A DNA stretch of 64,000 nt, from positions 1 through 64,000 of the forward strand of contig CAZHFZ010000007.1 of NCBI GenBank assembly GCA_964531455.1. Direction: 5' to 3'. Below the pieces are notes generated by a model, which was not told where the DNA came from, ran no database searches, and saw only the letters and a program-made list of their open reading frames with translations. Source of the DNA: Ga0077527 sp964531455. GTDB taxonomy: Bacteria; Pseudomonadota; Gammaproteobacteria; Burkholderiales; SG8-41. This document shows, piece after piece, positions 1-8,084 of the stretch (its first letter is position 1; each line of letters begins with the position of its first letter). The position numbers and the translations under genes were made by a program.

Positions 1-2
1 TG

Positions 3-1040
3 CCCTCCGATCCCGCCACGAGAGACGAAGTCCTGCTCGCCATCATGGGTTCCCCCCATGAAATCCAGGTCGATGGCATCGGCGGCTCGCATTCGGTGAC
101 CAGCAAGGTCGCGATGGTCAGCAAATCGAAACGGCCCGACGCCGACGTCGATTATTTTTTCGCGCAGGTGCAGATCCACGAAAAGTTTGTCGACACCAAA
201 CCGACCTGCGGCAACATGCTCGTCGCCGTCGGCCCCTTCGCCATCGACGCCGGTCTGGTGCCGGCGCAGGACGGCGAAACCACCGTGCGCATCCACAGCG
301 TCAACACCGGTGCGCTGGTCGAAGCCATCGTGCAGACGCCCGGCCAGCAGGTGCAGTACGAAGGCGACGCGTCGATCGACGGCGTGCCCGGCACCGCAGC
401 GCCGGTAGGCATCAATTTCAGCGAAGCCATCGGCTCGGTGACCGGCAAACTGCTGCCGACCGGCAAAGCGCGCGACGTGATCGACGGCGTCGAAGTGAGC
501 TGCGTCGATATCGCAATGCCGCTGGTGATGATGCGCGCCGCCGACATGGGCAAGACCGGTTATGAAACAGCCGTCGAACTCGACAGCGACCGTAAATTGA
601 TGGAACGCATGGAAGGCATCCGCCGCAAGGCCGGCGTGCTGATGGGCATGGGCGATGTGTCAAAAAACGTGGTGCCGAAAATCGCGCTGCTCGCCCAGCC
701 GCGTCAGGGCGGCACGATCAGCTCGCGTTATTTCGTGCCCGAGACCTGCCACAAATCGCATCCGGTCACCGGTACGGTATGCATCAGCGCCGCCTGCGCA
801 ATTCCCGGCACGCTGGCCGCCGAAATCGCGCCGCTGAAGCCCGCACCGCAGGGCATGGTGAAGATCGAACATCCGTCGGGGATGATCCTGATTGATCTCG
901 ATGCCGATTTCAGCAACGGCAAGGAAGAGCTGCGCCGTGCTGCGCTGGTGCGCACGGCACGCCGCATTTTCGAAGGGCTGGTGAATGTGCCTTCGAAGAT
1001 TTGGGCGGGTAAATCGGCTGCGGCGAAGCGTGCGGCCTAA
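3..1040 (+). CDS. galD: 4-oxalomesaconate tautomerase, PrpF superfamily, 5' end outside window
   Basis: This is a PrpF-fold isomerase. From overall residue pattern it most resembles GalD, which interconverts the tautomers of 4-oxalomesaconate in gallate/protocatechuate 4,5-cleavage catabolism in the cytoplasm. The frame is open from base 3 and reads PSDPATRDEVLLAIMGSP before the internal ATG at 45. That matches the family N-terminal region, so the true start lies left of the window and a few dozen residues are missing. Landmarks are the VDGIGG segment, PTCGN, LLPTGKARDVIDGVEVSC, GDVSKNVVPK and a C-terminal EHPSG. No other gallate gene is visible on this side. The main alternative is another PrpF-family isomerase such as 2-methylaconitate isomerase, but the VDGVEV/GDVSK pattern favours GalD. 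Confidence 0.82.
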   Translation, partial: PSDPATRDEVLLAIMGSPHEIQVDGIGGSHSVTSKVAMVSKSKRPDADVDYFFAQVQIHEKFVDTKPTCGNMLVAVGPFAIDAGLVPAQDGETTVRIHSVNTGALVEAIVQTPGQQVQYEGDASIDGVPGTAAPVGINFSEAIGSVTGKLLPTGKARDVIDGVEVSCVDIAMPLVMMRAADMGKTGYETAVELDSDRKLMERMEGIRRKAGVLMGMGDVSKNVVPKIALLAQPRQGGTISSRYFVPETCHKSHPVTGTVCISAACAIPGTLAAEIAPLKPAPQGMVKIEHPSGMILIDLDADFSNGKEELRRAALVRTARRIFEGLVNVPSKIWAGKSAAAKRAA

Positions 1041-1073
1041 TCAATGACCGCTTACGTAACTGCGACCGTGCTT

Positions 1074-1183
1074 CACTCCCCTCTCCCGCCTTGGGGCGGG
1101 AGAGGGTTAGGGTGAGGGTAGGGGAAGCACCGCGCATCCCCCTCACCCCAACCCTCTCCCCGTAAGAATACGGGGAGAGGGAG
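1074..1183. repeat. compound palindromic intergenic repeat (REP/BIME-like)
   Basis: Two short hairpins lie inside a larger inverted repeat. Hairpin one pairs CCTCTCCCGCC (1080-1090) with GGCGGGAGAGG (1095-1105). Hairpin two pairs CCCTCTCCCCG (1152-1162) with CGGGGAGAGGG (1171-1181). The inner arm GAGAGGGTTAGGGTGAGGG (1101-1119) is complementary, with one mismatch, to the arm ending at 1158. This resembles the GAGAGGGTTAGGGTGAGGG-type dispersed palindromes common in proteobacterial intergenic spaces. It lies between galD and hpnE and could also end galD transcription. Only one copy is in this window. Confidence 0.8.
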
Positions 1184-1214
1184 TTTATAACCGTGATCGC
1201 GTAATCCAATCAAA

Positions 1215-2510
1215 GTGGCAGCCACCTCAAACATCACAGTCGCCGTCATCGGCGGCGGCTACGCCGGCATGGCCGCGGCGGTGGAACTCGCCGGCCGCGG
1301 CGTTCCGGTCACGGTGTTTGAAGCCGCCCCCGCGCTCGGCGGCCGTGCGCGCCGCGTCACCGTCAACGACACCGCGCTCGACAACGGGCTGCACATCCTC
1401 ATCGGTGCGTATTCGGAAACTCTGCGCCTGATCGACAAGGTCGCCCCCAAGCGCGATTCTTTCCTGCGCCTGCCGCTGCACTTGAATGTGCACCCGCACT
1501 TTCACCTGCGCGCGCCCAAGCTGCCGGCGCCATTGCATGTGGCGTGGGCGCTGTTCACCGCGAAGGGCCTGCGCTTCGATGACAAACGCGCGGCGGCACG
1601 CTTCATGAATGCGATGAAGGCCTGCAGTTACCGGCTGAAGCAGGACTGCACGGTCGAAGCCCTGCTCGCAGAATTTAAGCAACCTGTTGTTTTAATTGAA
1701 CATTTATGGGGCCCACTGTGTGTGGCCGCGCTCAACACACCGATGCAGCGGGCCTCGGCACAGGTCTTCCTCAATGTATTGCGCGACAGCCTCGGCGCAG
1801 GGCGCGCGGCGAGCGACCTGTTGCTGGCCCGCACCGACCTCACTGCGCTGTTTCCGAAACCGGCGGCCGAATATGTGCGCGCCTGCGGTGGCCAGGTGGA
1901 AGTCGGCACGACCGTCGAACGCATCACGCGCGACGGTGCTGGCTTCAATATTCATGTGCACGGCAACGCCCGGCGCTTCGATCAGGTGATCTGCTCCGTT
2001 GCACCGCATCGCGTGTCACCGTTGCTCGCCGACATTGCCGAACTACAATTTGCCGCGCAGCAGATCGAAGCACTGCAGTACGAGCCCATTCATTCGGTGT
2101 GGCTGCAGTTCGACGGCGCGGTGAAGCTGCCCTCGCCGATGATCGGCCTCGCCAACAGTCCGGCGCAGTGGCTGTTCGACCGCGAAGCGATCTGCGGCCA
2201 GCGCGGGCTGATCGGTGCGGTGATCAGCGCTTCGGAGGAACATGTCGGCGAAGCGCAGGACGATCTGGCGCGACGCGTGGTCGCTGATATCGCTGCGGCT
2301 TTCGGTCCATTACCGAAACTGCTGTGGCATCGCGTAATCGCCGAAAAACGCGCGACCTTCAGTTGCACACCCGGCCTCACACGCCCCGCCGCGCAGACGC
2401 CCTGCCCCGGTTTTGTGCTCGCCGGCGATTACACCGCCGGTGACTACCCCGCAACCATCGAGGCTGCAGTGCGCAGCGGGCTGGCCTGCGCAGCCGCCGT
2501 CCTCCGTTAA
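1215..2510 (+). CDS. hpnE: hydroxysqualene dehydroxylase
   Basis: This is an FAD-dependent amine-oxidase-fold enzyme of the squalene-associated desaturase type (HpnE). HpnE reduces hydroxysqualene to squalene, the last step of the HpnC-HpnD-HpnE route that feeds hopanoid synthesis. The N-terminal dinucleotide-binding motif is VIGGGYAGMAAAVELAGRG, followed by a GGRAR segment. The C-terminal FAD segment is FVLAGDYTAGDYPATIEAA. At 431 aa the length is normal for the family. The start codon is GTG; no better in-frame ATG lies close by. hpnC and hpnD, usually adjacent, are absent here: the upstream neighbour is galD behind a palindromic repeat. Function is well supported by the family pattern. Why it stands alone is unknown. 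Confidence 0.88.
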   Translation: MAATSNITVAVIGGGYAGMAAAVELAGRGVPVTVFEAAPALGGRARRVTVNDTALDNGLHILIGAYSETLRLIDKVAPKRDSFLRLPLHLNVHPHFHLRAPKLPAPLHVAWALFTAKGLRFDDKRAAARFMNAMKACSYRLKQDCTVEALLAEFKQPVVLIEHLWGPLCVAALNTPMQRASAQVFLNVLRDSLGAGRAASDLLLARTDLTALFPKPAAEYVRACGGQVEVGTTVERITRDGAGFNIHVHGNARRFDQVICSVAPHRVSPLLADIAELQFAAQQIEALQYEPIHSVWLQFDGAVKLPSPMIGLANSPAQWLFDREAICGQRGLIGAVISASEEHVGEAQDDLARRVVADIAAAFGPLPKLLWHRVIAEKRATFSCTPGLTRPAAQTPCPGFVLAGDYTAGDYPATIEAAVRSGLACAAAVLR

Positions 2511-2703
2511 GCCGGGGCGGCAGCAGCCGTCCCTTAAAACCTCATCGCGTACCGTACCATCCGCGCCATCACCACCGGCTGCCGCAGCCGGTTCGCCTGC
2601 GGTGCCCCCTCCCGAATTCCGGATAAATCAGGATAATGTGGCTGCCACGCCGCGAAGCCGGCGCCGGTGAGCCGGACTTGAGAAAAATCGCAGGGGAATC
2701 AGG

Positions 2704-3432
2704 GTGAAAACACTGACTTTCATCAAATATATCGTCACGCTGCTCGGCATGTGCCTGCTGATCGCCTCGGCATATTTCTACAACAGCACCAGCAACTTCC
2801 TCAAGGAAGCCATAAAAACCGAAGGCACCGTCGTAGAACTCGACCGGACTGTATCCAAAGACGACGTCAAAGACCCTAATGGACTCCATGCTTCGGTTTC
2901 CTATAAACCCGTCGTTGATTTTGTCACCGGGAACGGGGAAAAAATAAGATTTTTCTCGATCGTCGGCAGCAATCCGCCCATCTACTACAAGGGTCAGAAA
3001 GTTGAGGTCGTTTACCTGACTGCTTCACCTAACAATGCAAAAATTTTCGACTTTTTTTCGCTTTGGGGCGTTGCATTGATACTGGGGTCGGGCGGCGGCG
3101 TATTTTTTCTGGTCGGCTCCGGGATGATTCTGGTGCCCCGGCTGAAGGAAAACAGAGACCAATACCTGAGGGAACAAGGTGTGCCCATCAAGACCGAATT
3201 TCAGCGCGTCGTGAAGGATGAATCGCTTGAAGTCAACGGCAGGAACCCCTACAGGATATTGACGCAATGGCAGAACCCGTCAACGTCGGAAATCCATGTC
3301 TTCAAAAGCAACAATCTCTGGTATGACCCGACGAGCCACATCAAGAGCAGGCAAATCACGGTATTCATCGAAAGAGATAACCCCAAAAAATATGTTGTTG
3401 ATCTCTCCTTCCTTCCCGTGATGTCAGATTAG
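2704..3432 (+). CDS. DUF3592-like membrane protein, function unknown
   Basis: This is a 242-aa protein with two predicted membrane segments, one near residues 7-26 (IKYIVTLLGMCLLIASAYF) and one near 118-145 (SLWGVALILGSGGGVFFLVG). Between them is a polar loop that starts with the EGTVVELDR pattern typical of DUF3592 proteins and runs through KPVVDFVTGNGEKI. The C-terminal half after the second helix is soluble. The start is GTG preceded by an AGGGGAATCAGG ribosome site. Base composition and codon use look less GC-rich than the neighbours, with many AAA, TTT and AAT codons, which may hint at transfer. It stands alone between hpnE and the ETF-QO gene. No enzymatic role can be assigned. Confidence 0.7.
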   Translation: MKTLTFIKYIVTLLGMCLLIASAYFYNSTSNFLKEAIKTEGTVVELDRTVSKDDVKDPNGLHASVSYKPVVDFVTGNGEKIRFFSIVGSNPPIYYKGQKVEVVYLTASPNNAKIFDFFSLWGVALILGSGGGVFFLVGSGMILVPRLKENRDQYLREQGVPIKTEFQRVVKDESLEVNGRNPYRILTQWQNPSTSEIHVFKSNNLWYDPTSHIKSRQITVFIERDNPKKYVVDLSFLPVMSD

Positions 3433-3521
3433 GCCGGACCCAACTTTTTCGAAGTTCGGCGGCCGCAACGGCGGACAGTGGATGAACGGCCGCAATCACA
3501 CGAAACCCTGGTCGCCCGGCG

Positions 3522-3527
3522 TATAAT
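3522..3527 (+). promoter_or_regulatory. candidate sigma-70 -10 element for the ETF-QO gene
   Basis: A perfect TATAAT lies 36 bases before the preferred ETF-QO start, inside GGCGTATAATCGCC. No convincing TTGACA-like -35 is present 16-18 bases upstream, so only the -10 is supported. Confidence 0.45.
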
Positions 3528-3557
3528 CGCCGTCAAATCATCAACATGGAGAAGGTA

Positions 3558-5207
3558 ATGGCCGAACGCGAAGCCATGGAATATGACGTCGTCATCGTCG
3601 GTGCCGGTCCCGCCGGTCTCGGTGCGGCAATCCGTCTGAAACAGCTGGCTGCGGAACAGGGCCGTGAGGTCAATGTCTGCGTGCTCGAAAAGGGCTCGGA
3701 AGTCGGCGCGCACATCCTCTCCGGCGCGGTGATGGACCCGATCGCGCTGAATGAACTGATTCCCGACTGGAAAGAAAAAGACGCGCCGCTGAATGCGCCG
3801 GTCAGTGAAGACCGCTTCATGATCCTGAGCGAAACCGGCGCCTTCAAGATCCCCTCCGGGCTGTTGCCGGAGTGCTTCCAGAACCACGGCAACTATGTTG
3901 TCAGCCTCGGCAATGTCGTACGCTGGCTGGGCCAACAGGCCGAAGCGCTGGGCGTGGAGATTTTCCCCGGCTTCGCCGCCGCGGAAGTGCTGTTCCATGA
4001 CGACGGCCGCGTCAAAGGAGTCGCCACCGGCGACATGGGCATCGGCCGCGACGGCCAGCCCACCGACGCGCACCAGGTCGGCATGGAGCTGCATGCCAAA
4101 TACACCTTCTTTGCCGAAGGCTGCCGCGGTCACCTCGGCAAACAGCTGCAGGCGAAATTCAATCTGCGCGACGGCGTGGACCCGCAGGTCTATGGCATCG
4201 GTCTGAAGGAACTGTGGGAGATCAAACCGGAAATGCACCAGCCGGGGCTGGTGGTGCACACCGCCGGCTGGCCGCTGGAGAGCGACACCTACGGCGGCTC
4301 CTTCCTCTATCACCTCGAAAACAACCAGGTCGCCATCGGTTATGTGGTCGGCCTCGCCTACAAGAACCCTTACCTGAGCCCTTATGAGGAATTCCAGCGT
4401 TACAAGACGCATCCGGAAATCCGCAAATTCCTCGAAGGCGGCAAACGCATTGCCTACGGCGCGCGCGCAATTGCTGCGGGCGGCCTGCAGTCGCTGCCGA
4501 AGCTGGTCTTCCCCGGCGGCTGCCTGGTCGGCGACGATGCCGGCTTCCTCAATGCTTCGCGCATCAAGGGCAGCCATGCCGCGATCAAGTCGGGCATGCT
4601 CGCCGCCGAAGCCGCATTTGCGGCGCTGGCCGCAGAGACCCCGGCGCCGGAACTGTCGGCCTATCCGGAATCGTTCAAGTCGAGCTGGCTGCATGACGAG
4701 CTGCACCGCGCGCGCAACTTCAAGCCGTGGATGAGCAAGGGCCTGTGGATGGGCACGCTGATGGTGGGCATCGACCAGGTGTTGTTCCGCGGCAAGGCGC
4801 CGTGGACGCTGCATCATGATCACGCCGACCATGAATGTATCCGCCCGAAAACCGAATACAAGCCGATCAATTATCCCAAGCCGGACGGCGTATTGACCTT
4901 CGACCGGCTGTCGTCGGTGTTCATCTCCAACGTGAACCACAATGAAGACCAGCCCATCCACCTGACGCTGAAGGATGCGTCGGTGCCGGTGAACGTCAAC
5001 CTGGAACTCTATGACGCGCCCGAGCAGCGTTACTGCCCGGCCGGTGTTTACGAGATCGTGCGTGATGACAATGGTGCGAATCCGCGACTGCAGATCAACG
5101 CGCAGAACTGCGTGCACTGCAAGACCTGCGACATCAAGGATCCGACGCAGAACATCGTCTGGGTGACGCCGGAAGGCGGCGGCGGGCCGAACTATCCCAA
5201 TATGTAA
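3558..5207 (+). CDS. electron transfer flavoprotein-ubiquinone oxidoreductase (ETF-QO)
   Basis: ETF-QO takes electrons from reduced electron-transfer flavoprotein, which is loaded by acyl-CoA dehydrogenases, and passes them to ubiquinone at the inner membrane. The N-terminal FAD motif is DVVIVGAGPAGLGAAIRL. The C-terminal ferredoxin-like domain has the cysteines of YCPAGVYE and CVHCKTCDIKDPTQNI, then the family-typical ending GGGGPNYPNM. An ATG at 3546 is also in frame, but the GGAGAAGG at 3548-3555 is a ribosome site for the ATG at 3558, so the shorter 549-aa form is preferred. It faces the beta-oxidation operon that begins on the other strand about 1.7 kb away. This fits a role in draining fadE-derived electrons. 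Confidence 0.95.
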   Translation: MAEREAMEYDVVIVGAGPAGLGAAIRLKQLAAEQGREVNVCVLEKGSEVGAHILSGAVMDPIALNELIPDWKEKDAPLNAPVSEDRFMILSETGAFKIPSGLLPECFQNHGNYVVSLGNVVRWLGQQAEALGVEIFPGFAAAEVLFHDDGRVKGVATGDMGIGRDGQPTDAHQVGMELHAKYTFFAEGCRGHLGKQLQAKFNLRDGVDPQVYGIGLKELWEIKPEMHQPGLVVHTAGWPLESDTYGGSFLYHLENNQVAIGYVVGLAYKNPYLSPYEEFQRYKTHPEIRKFLEGGKRIAYGARAIAAGGLQSLPKLVFPGGCLVGDDAGFLNASRIKGSHAAIKSGMLAAEAAFAALAAETPAPELSAYPESFKSSWLHDELHRARNFKPWMSKGLWMGTLMVGIDQVLFRGKAPWTLHHDHADHECIRPKTEYKPINYPKPDGVLTFDRLSSVFISNVNHNEDQPIHLTLKDASVPVNVNLELYDAPEQRYCPAGVYEIVRDDNGANPRLQINAQNCVHCKTCDIKDPTQNIVWVTPEGGGGPNYPNM

Positions 5208-5258
5208 TCAAAACAAGGCCGTCGGTATTACAGCCGATCGCATGGAGTGAGGAGCGAG

Positions 5259-6806
5259 ATGGGTTTCCTGTTCAAACTTACGCTGTTTCTGAGCCAGCGC
5301 GGCGTCAAAACCGTGCTGACGCTGCTGCTCACGCTCGTGCTCGGCGTGATGGTCATTGCGACCATCTACTTCACGCTCTTTGACCTGCAGTGGCTGGCCT
5401 TTCTCGGCGGCATCCTGTTTGCCGCCGTGCTGTCGATGGCCAGCCAGGCCTCCAAAGCCGAGTGGCTGATCATCCGCCGCACACGCCAGGTGGAACGGTT
5501 GCGCGAACAGGTGCAGAAGGAATCCGCGCGCCGCAAGATTTCCGAAGATGCGATGCTCGCCACGGAGGCGCGCATGCGCATGGTCAATGACCTGCTGCCG
5601 CTGCCCATCCTGTTCGTGGATCGCGATTTGCGCATTCATGACCACAACAAAGCCACGCTCGAAATCACCCGCATTCCCGAGATCAGGATCGAAGGCCAGT
5701 TGCTGCGCGATGTGATGAGCTCGAGTTACATGGAAATGCTGCCGCATTGCCGCGAAACGCTGACCGGAACGCGCGTCGAGTACCAGCTCAAATGGCATAA
5801 CGGCGAAAAATACACGGTCAAGCAGGTGCCGCATCCGCCGGGCACTGATCGCCCCATCGGCTTTTACATCGTGATGCTGCCGACTCACAGCGCCCCCGGC
5901 ACGACGGCGCAGCCTGCTGACTCATATAACAGCAGCAATAACCACACTGCCATCAATTCAGACCCGCACGCCGCCATTACCCGCGACAGCGGCGAAACGA
6001 TGTACCTGCATTCGATCAGTGACCAGCTGATGGCCGGCGACGATCCGCGCAGCAAGCTGGTGCGCGCGCTGAAAAAAAATGAATTCCTGCTGTTTGCGCA
6101 GAAGGTACTGCCACTGAAAACACTGCCATTCGACCACGGCAGTTACGAGATCCTGCTGCGTCTGCGCGAAGAGGAGGACAACCTGCTGCCGCCCGGCGGA
6201 TTCATTCCGATGGCGGAACGTTACGGCATGACCGAGGACATCGATCGCTGGGTGGTGCACAACGTTATTACGTGGTCGATGACAAGGAAAATCGAGAATC
6301 CGCAATGGGATATTCCGATGTTCTCCATCAACCTGTCAGAAGCGTCGATCATCAATCCGGAATTTGCGCGATTTGTACGACAGGAACTTAAACACTCCGA
6401 ATTCCCCGCGAGCCAGCTGTGTTTTGAAATCGGTGAACTGGAAACCATCAGCAACCACGATAACGTCGCCAATTTCATCGCCGCACTCAAACCGGCCGGC
6501 TGCCGCTTTACCGTCGACGACTTCGGCAGCGTGAAACTGTCATTTTCCAACCTCAGCGGATTGCGCCTGGATTTCGTGAAAATCGACGGCGTGATCATCC
6601 AGAACATGTTCAAGACGCCGGCGGATATGGCCAAACTCAAGGCCATCATCAACGTTTGCGGAAAACTGGGCTTGAAGACTGTGGCCGAGTTCGTCGAAGA
6701 CGAGCGGACACTGGCCATGCTGCGGGAAATCGGCGTTGATTACGCCCAGGGATTCGGCATCGACCGACCGGGGCCGGTGATCAAGGCGTTCAACCCGCCG
6801 CACTGA
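5259..6806 (+). CDS. membrane PAS-EAL domain protein, probable c-di-GMP phosphodiesterase
   Basis: Two N-terminal membrane helices (about residues 15-60) are followed by a short coiled coil (VERLREQVQKESARRK), a PAS-like domain (about 100-205), a low-complexity Ser/Asn/Thr linker and an EAL domain (about 265-512). There is no GGDEF domain. The signature is YEILLR (EIL in place of EAL). The metal and catalytic positions are largely kept: FSINLS, CFEIGELE (usual EITE, so Thr is replaced by Gly), VDDFGS, DFVKIDG, VAEFVED and YAQGFGI. It is therefore probably active, with an atypical second motif. The ATG at 5259 behind GAGGAGCGAG is preferred over the GTG at 5247. It follows the ETF-QO gene by about 50 bases and may be co-transcribed. 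Confidence 0.85.
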   Translation: MGFLFKLTLFLSQRGVKTVLTLLLTLVLGVMVIATIYFTLFDLQWLAFLGGILFAAVLSMASQASKAEWLIIRRTRQVERLREQVQKESARRKISEDAMLATEARMRMVNDLLPLPILFVDRDLRIHDHNKATLEITRIPEIRIEGQLLRDVMSSSYMEMLPHCRETLTGTRVEYQLKWHNGEKYTVKQVPHPPGTDRPIGFYIVMLPTHSAPGTTAQPADSYNSSNNHTAINSDPHAAITRDSGETMYLHSISDQLMAGDDPRSKLVRALKKNEFLLFAQKVLPLKTLPFDHGSYEILLRLREEEDNLLPPGGFIPMAERYGMTEDIDRWVVHNVITWSMTRKIENPQWDIPMFSINLSEASIINPEFARFVRQELKHSEFPASQLCFEIGELETISNHDNVANFIAALKPAGCRFTVDDFGSVKLSFSNLSGLRLDFVKIDGVIIQNMFKTPADMAKLKAIINVCGKLGLKTVAEFVEDERTLAMLREIGVDYAQGFGIDRPGPVIKAFNPPH

Positions 6807-6869
6807 CCCAGCCGGCGGCCACACCTGCCGTCACTGTTTAATTGTAAGTTATTGTTTTTAAGTAACTTT

Positions 6870-8069
6870 TTATATCGCCTCGAACGCTCCTGCGGCCCCC
6901 ATGCCGGTGCCGATGCACATGGTGACCATGCCGTATTTCCTGTTGTGGCGGCGCATTCCATGCAGCAGTGTCGCAACTCGGATCGCACCGGTGGCACCCA
7001 GAGGATGGCCCAGCGCAATCGCACCGCCCAGCGGATTGACCTTGGCCGGATCAAGGCCGAGTTCCCGGATCACGGCCAGTGACTGCGCCGCGAAGGCTTC
7101 GTTGAGTTCGATCCAGTCGAGCTGGTCTTTGCTGAGCCCGGCCTGCTGCAGCACCTTGGGAATGGCCTTCACCGGACCGATGCCCATCACATCCGGCGGC
7201 ACACCCGCGACCGCATAACTCATGAATCGGCCCAGCGGTTTGAGGTTGTAACGTTTCACCGCGGCCTCGCTCATCAACACCACGGCCCCGGCGCCATCCG
7301 ACATCTGCGAGCTGTTGCCGGCGGTGACGCTGCCCTTGGCAGCAAACGCAGGTTTCAGTTTAGCCAGCGCCTCCACTGAGGTATCGCGACGCGGACCTTC
7401 GTCCTGCGCGGCCTTGCGGGTTTTGACAACGATTTCGCGGGTATTCAGATCAGGCAAGCGGTCATTGATGTCGTACGGCGAGATTTCGCTGCTGAACTCG
7501 CCGCCATCAATCGCCCGCACCGCACGACGATGACTTTCCGCGGCAAACAGGTCCTGGTCCTCGCGACTGACTTTCCACTGGTCGGCGACGCGTTCCGCGG
7601 TAATGCCCATGCCGTAGGCGATGCCGAGGTATTCATCCCGGGCAAATACCGAAGGGCTGAAACTCGGTTTGTTGCCGCCCATCGGCAACATACTCATGCT
7701 TTCGGTGCCCGCGGCAATCATCACATCGGCTTCGCCGAGGCGGATGCGCGCAGCGGCATCGGCAACCGCCTGCAGACCCGAGGAACAAAAACGGTTGATG
7801 GTCATGCCCGGTACGGTGTCCGGAAAACCGGCCAGCAGCAGGCCGATGCGGGCGACATTCATGCCCTGCTCGCCTTCCGGCATCGCACAGCCGGCAATGA
7901 CGTCGCCGACTTCGTGGAGATCCAGCCCCGGGCACTGCGCCACGGCGCTTTTAAGCACGTGTGCGAGCAAGTCATCGGGGCGTACGTTTTTCAGCATGCC
8001 GCGAGGCGCCTTGCCCACCGGCGAACGGGTTGCGGCAACGATATAGGCGTCCTGCAGGGATTTGCTCAT
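6870..8069 (-). CDS. fadA: acetyl-CoA C-acyltransferase (3-ketoacyl-CoA thiolase)
   Basis: This thiolase catalyses the last step of beta-oxidation, cleaving 3-ketoacyl-CoA with CoA to release acetyl-CoA. The nucleophilic Cys95 lies in NRFCSSGLQ. The catalytic His355 is in ALGHPLGATGA, and the second Cys385 is in MCIGTGMGAAG. At 399 aa it has full family length. The start has AGGGA nine bases upstream. The gene lies 15 bases downstream of the dehydrogenase/hydratase gene and is the last gene of the fatty-acid island, convergent with the EAL gene. The pairing with the fusion enzyme suggests a two-subunit trifunctional system, although this alpha subunit has reversed domain order compared with E. 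coli FadB. Confidence 0.95.
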   Translation of the reverse strand: MSKSLQDAYIVAATRSPVGKAPRGMLKNVRPDDLLAHVLKSAVAQCPGLDLHEVGDVIAGCAMPEGEQGMNVARIGLLLAGFPDTVPGMTINRFCSSGLQAVADAAARIRLGEADVMIAAGTESMSMLPMGGNKPSFSPSVFARDEYLGIAYGMGITAERVADQWKVSREDQDLFAAESHRRAVRAIDGGEFSSEISPYDINDRLPDLNTREIVVKTRKAAQDEGPRRDTSVEALAKLKPAFAAKGSVTAGNSSQMSDGAGAVVLMSEAAVKRYNLKPLGRFMSYAVAGVPPDVMGIGPVKAIPKVLQQAGLSKDQLDWIELNEAFAAQSLAVIRELGLDPAKVNPLGGAIALGHPLGATGAIRVATLLHGMRRHNRKYGMVTMCIGTGMGAAGAFEAI

Positions 8070-8084
8070 GTCAGTTCCCTCATC

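Noticed and set aside
3429..5117. A 562-codon antisense reading frame opposite ETF-QO, and similar long antisense frames opposite fadE, the flavoprotein and the BT1-like transporter
   Set aside because: They are His/Arg/Gln-rich, match no family, and lie fully inside genes with clear domains. Such frames arise in GC-rich DNA from codon bias.
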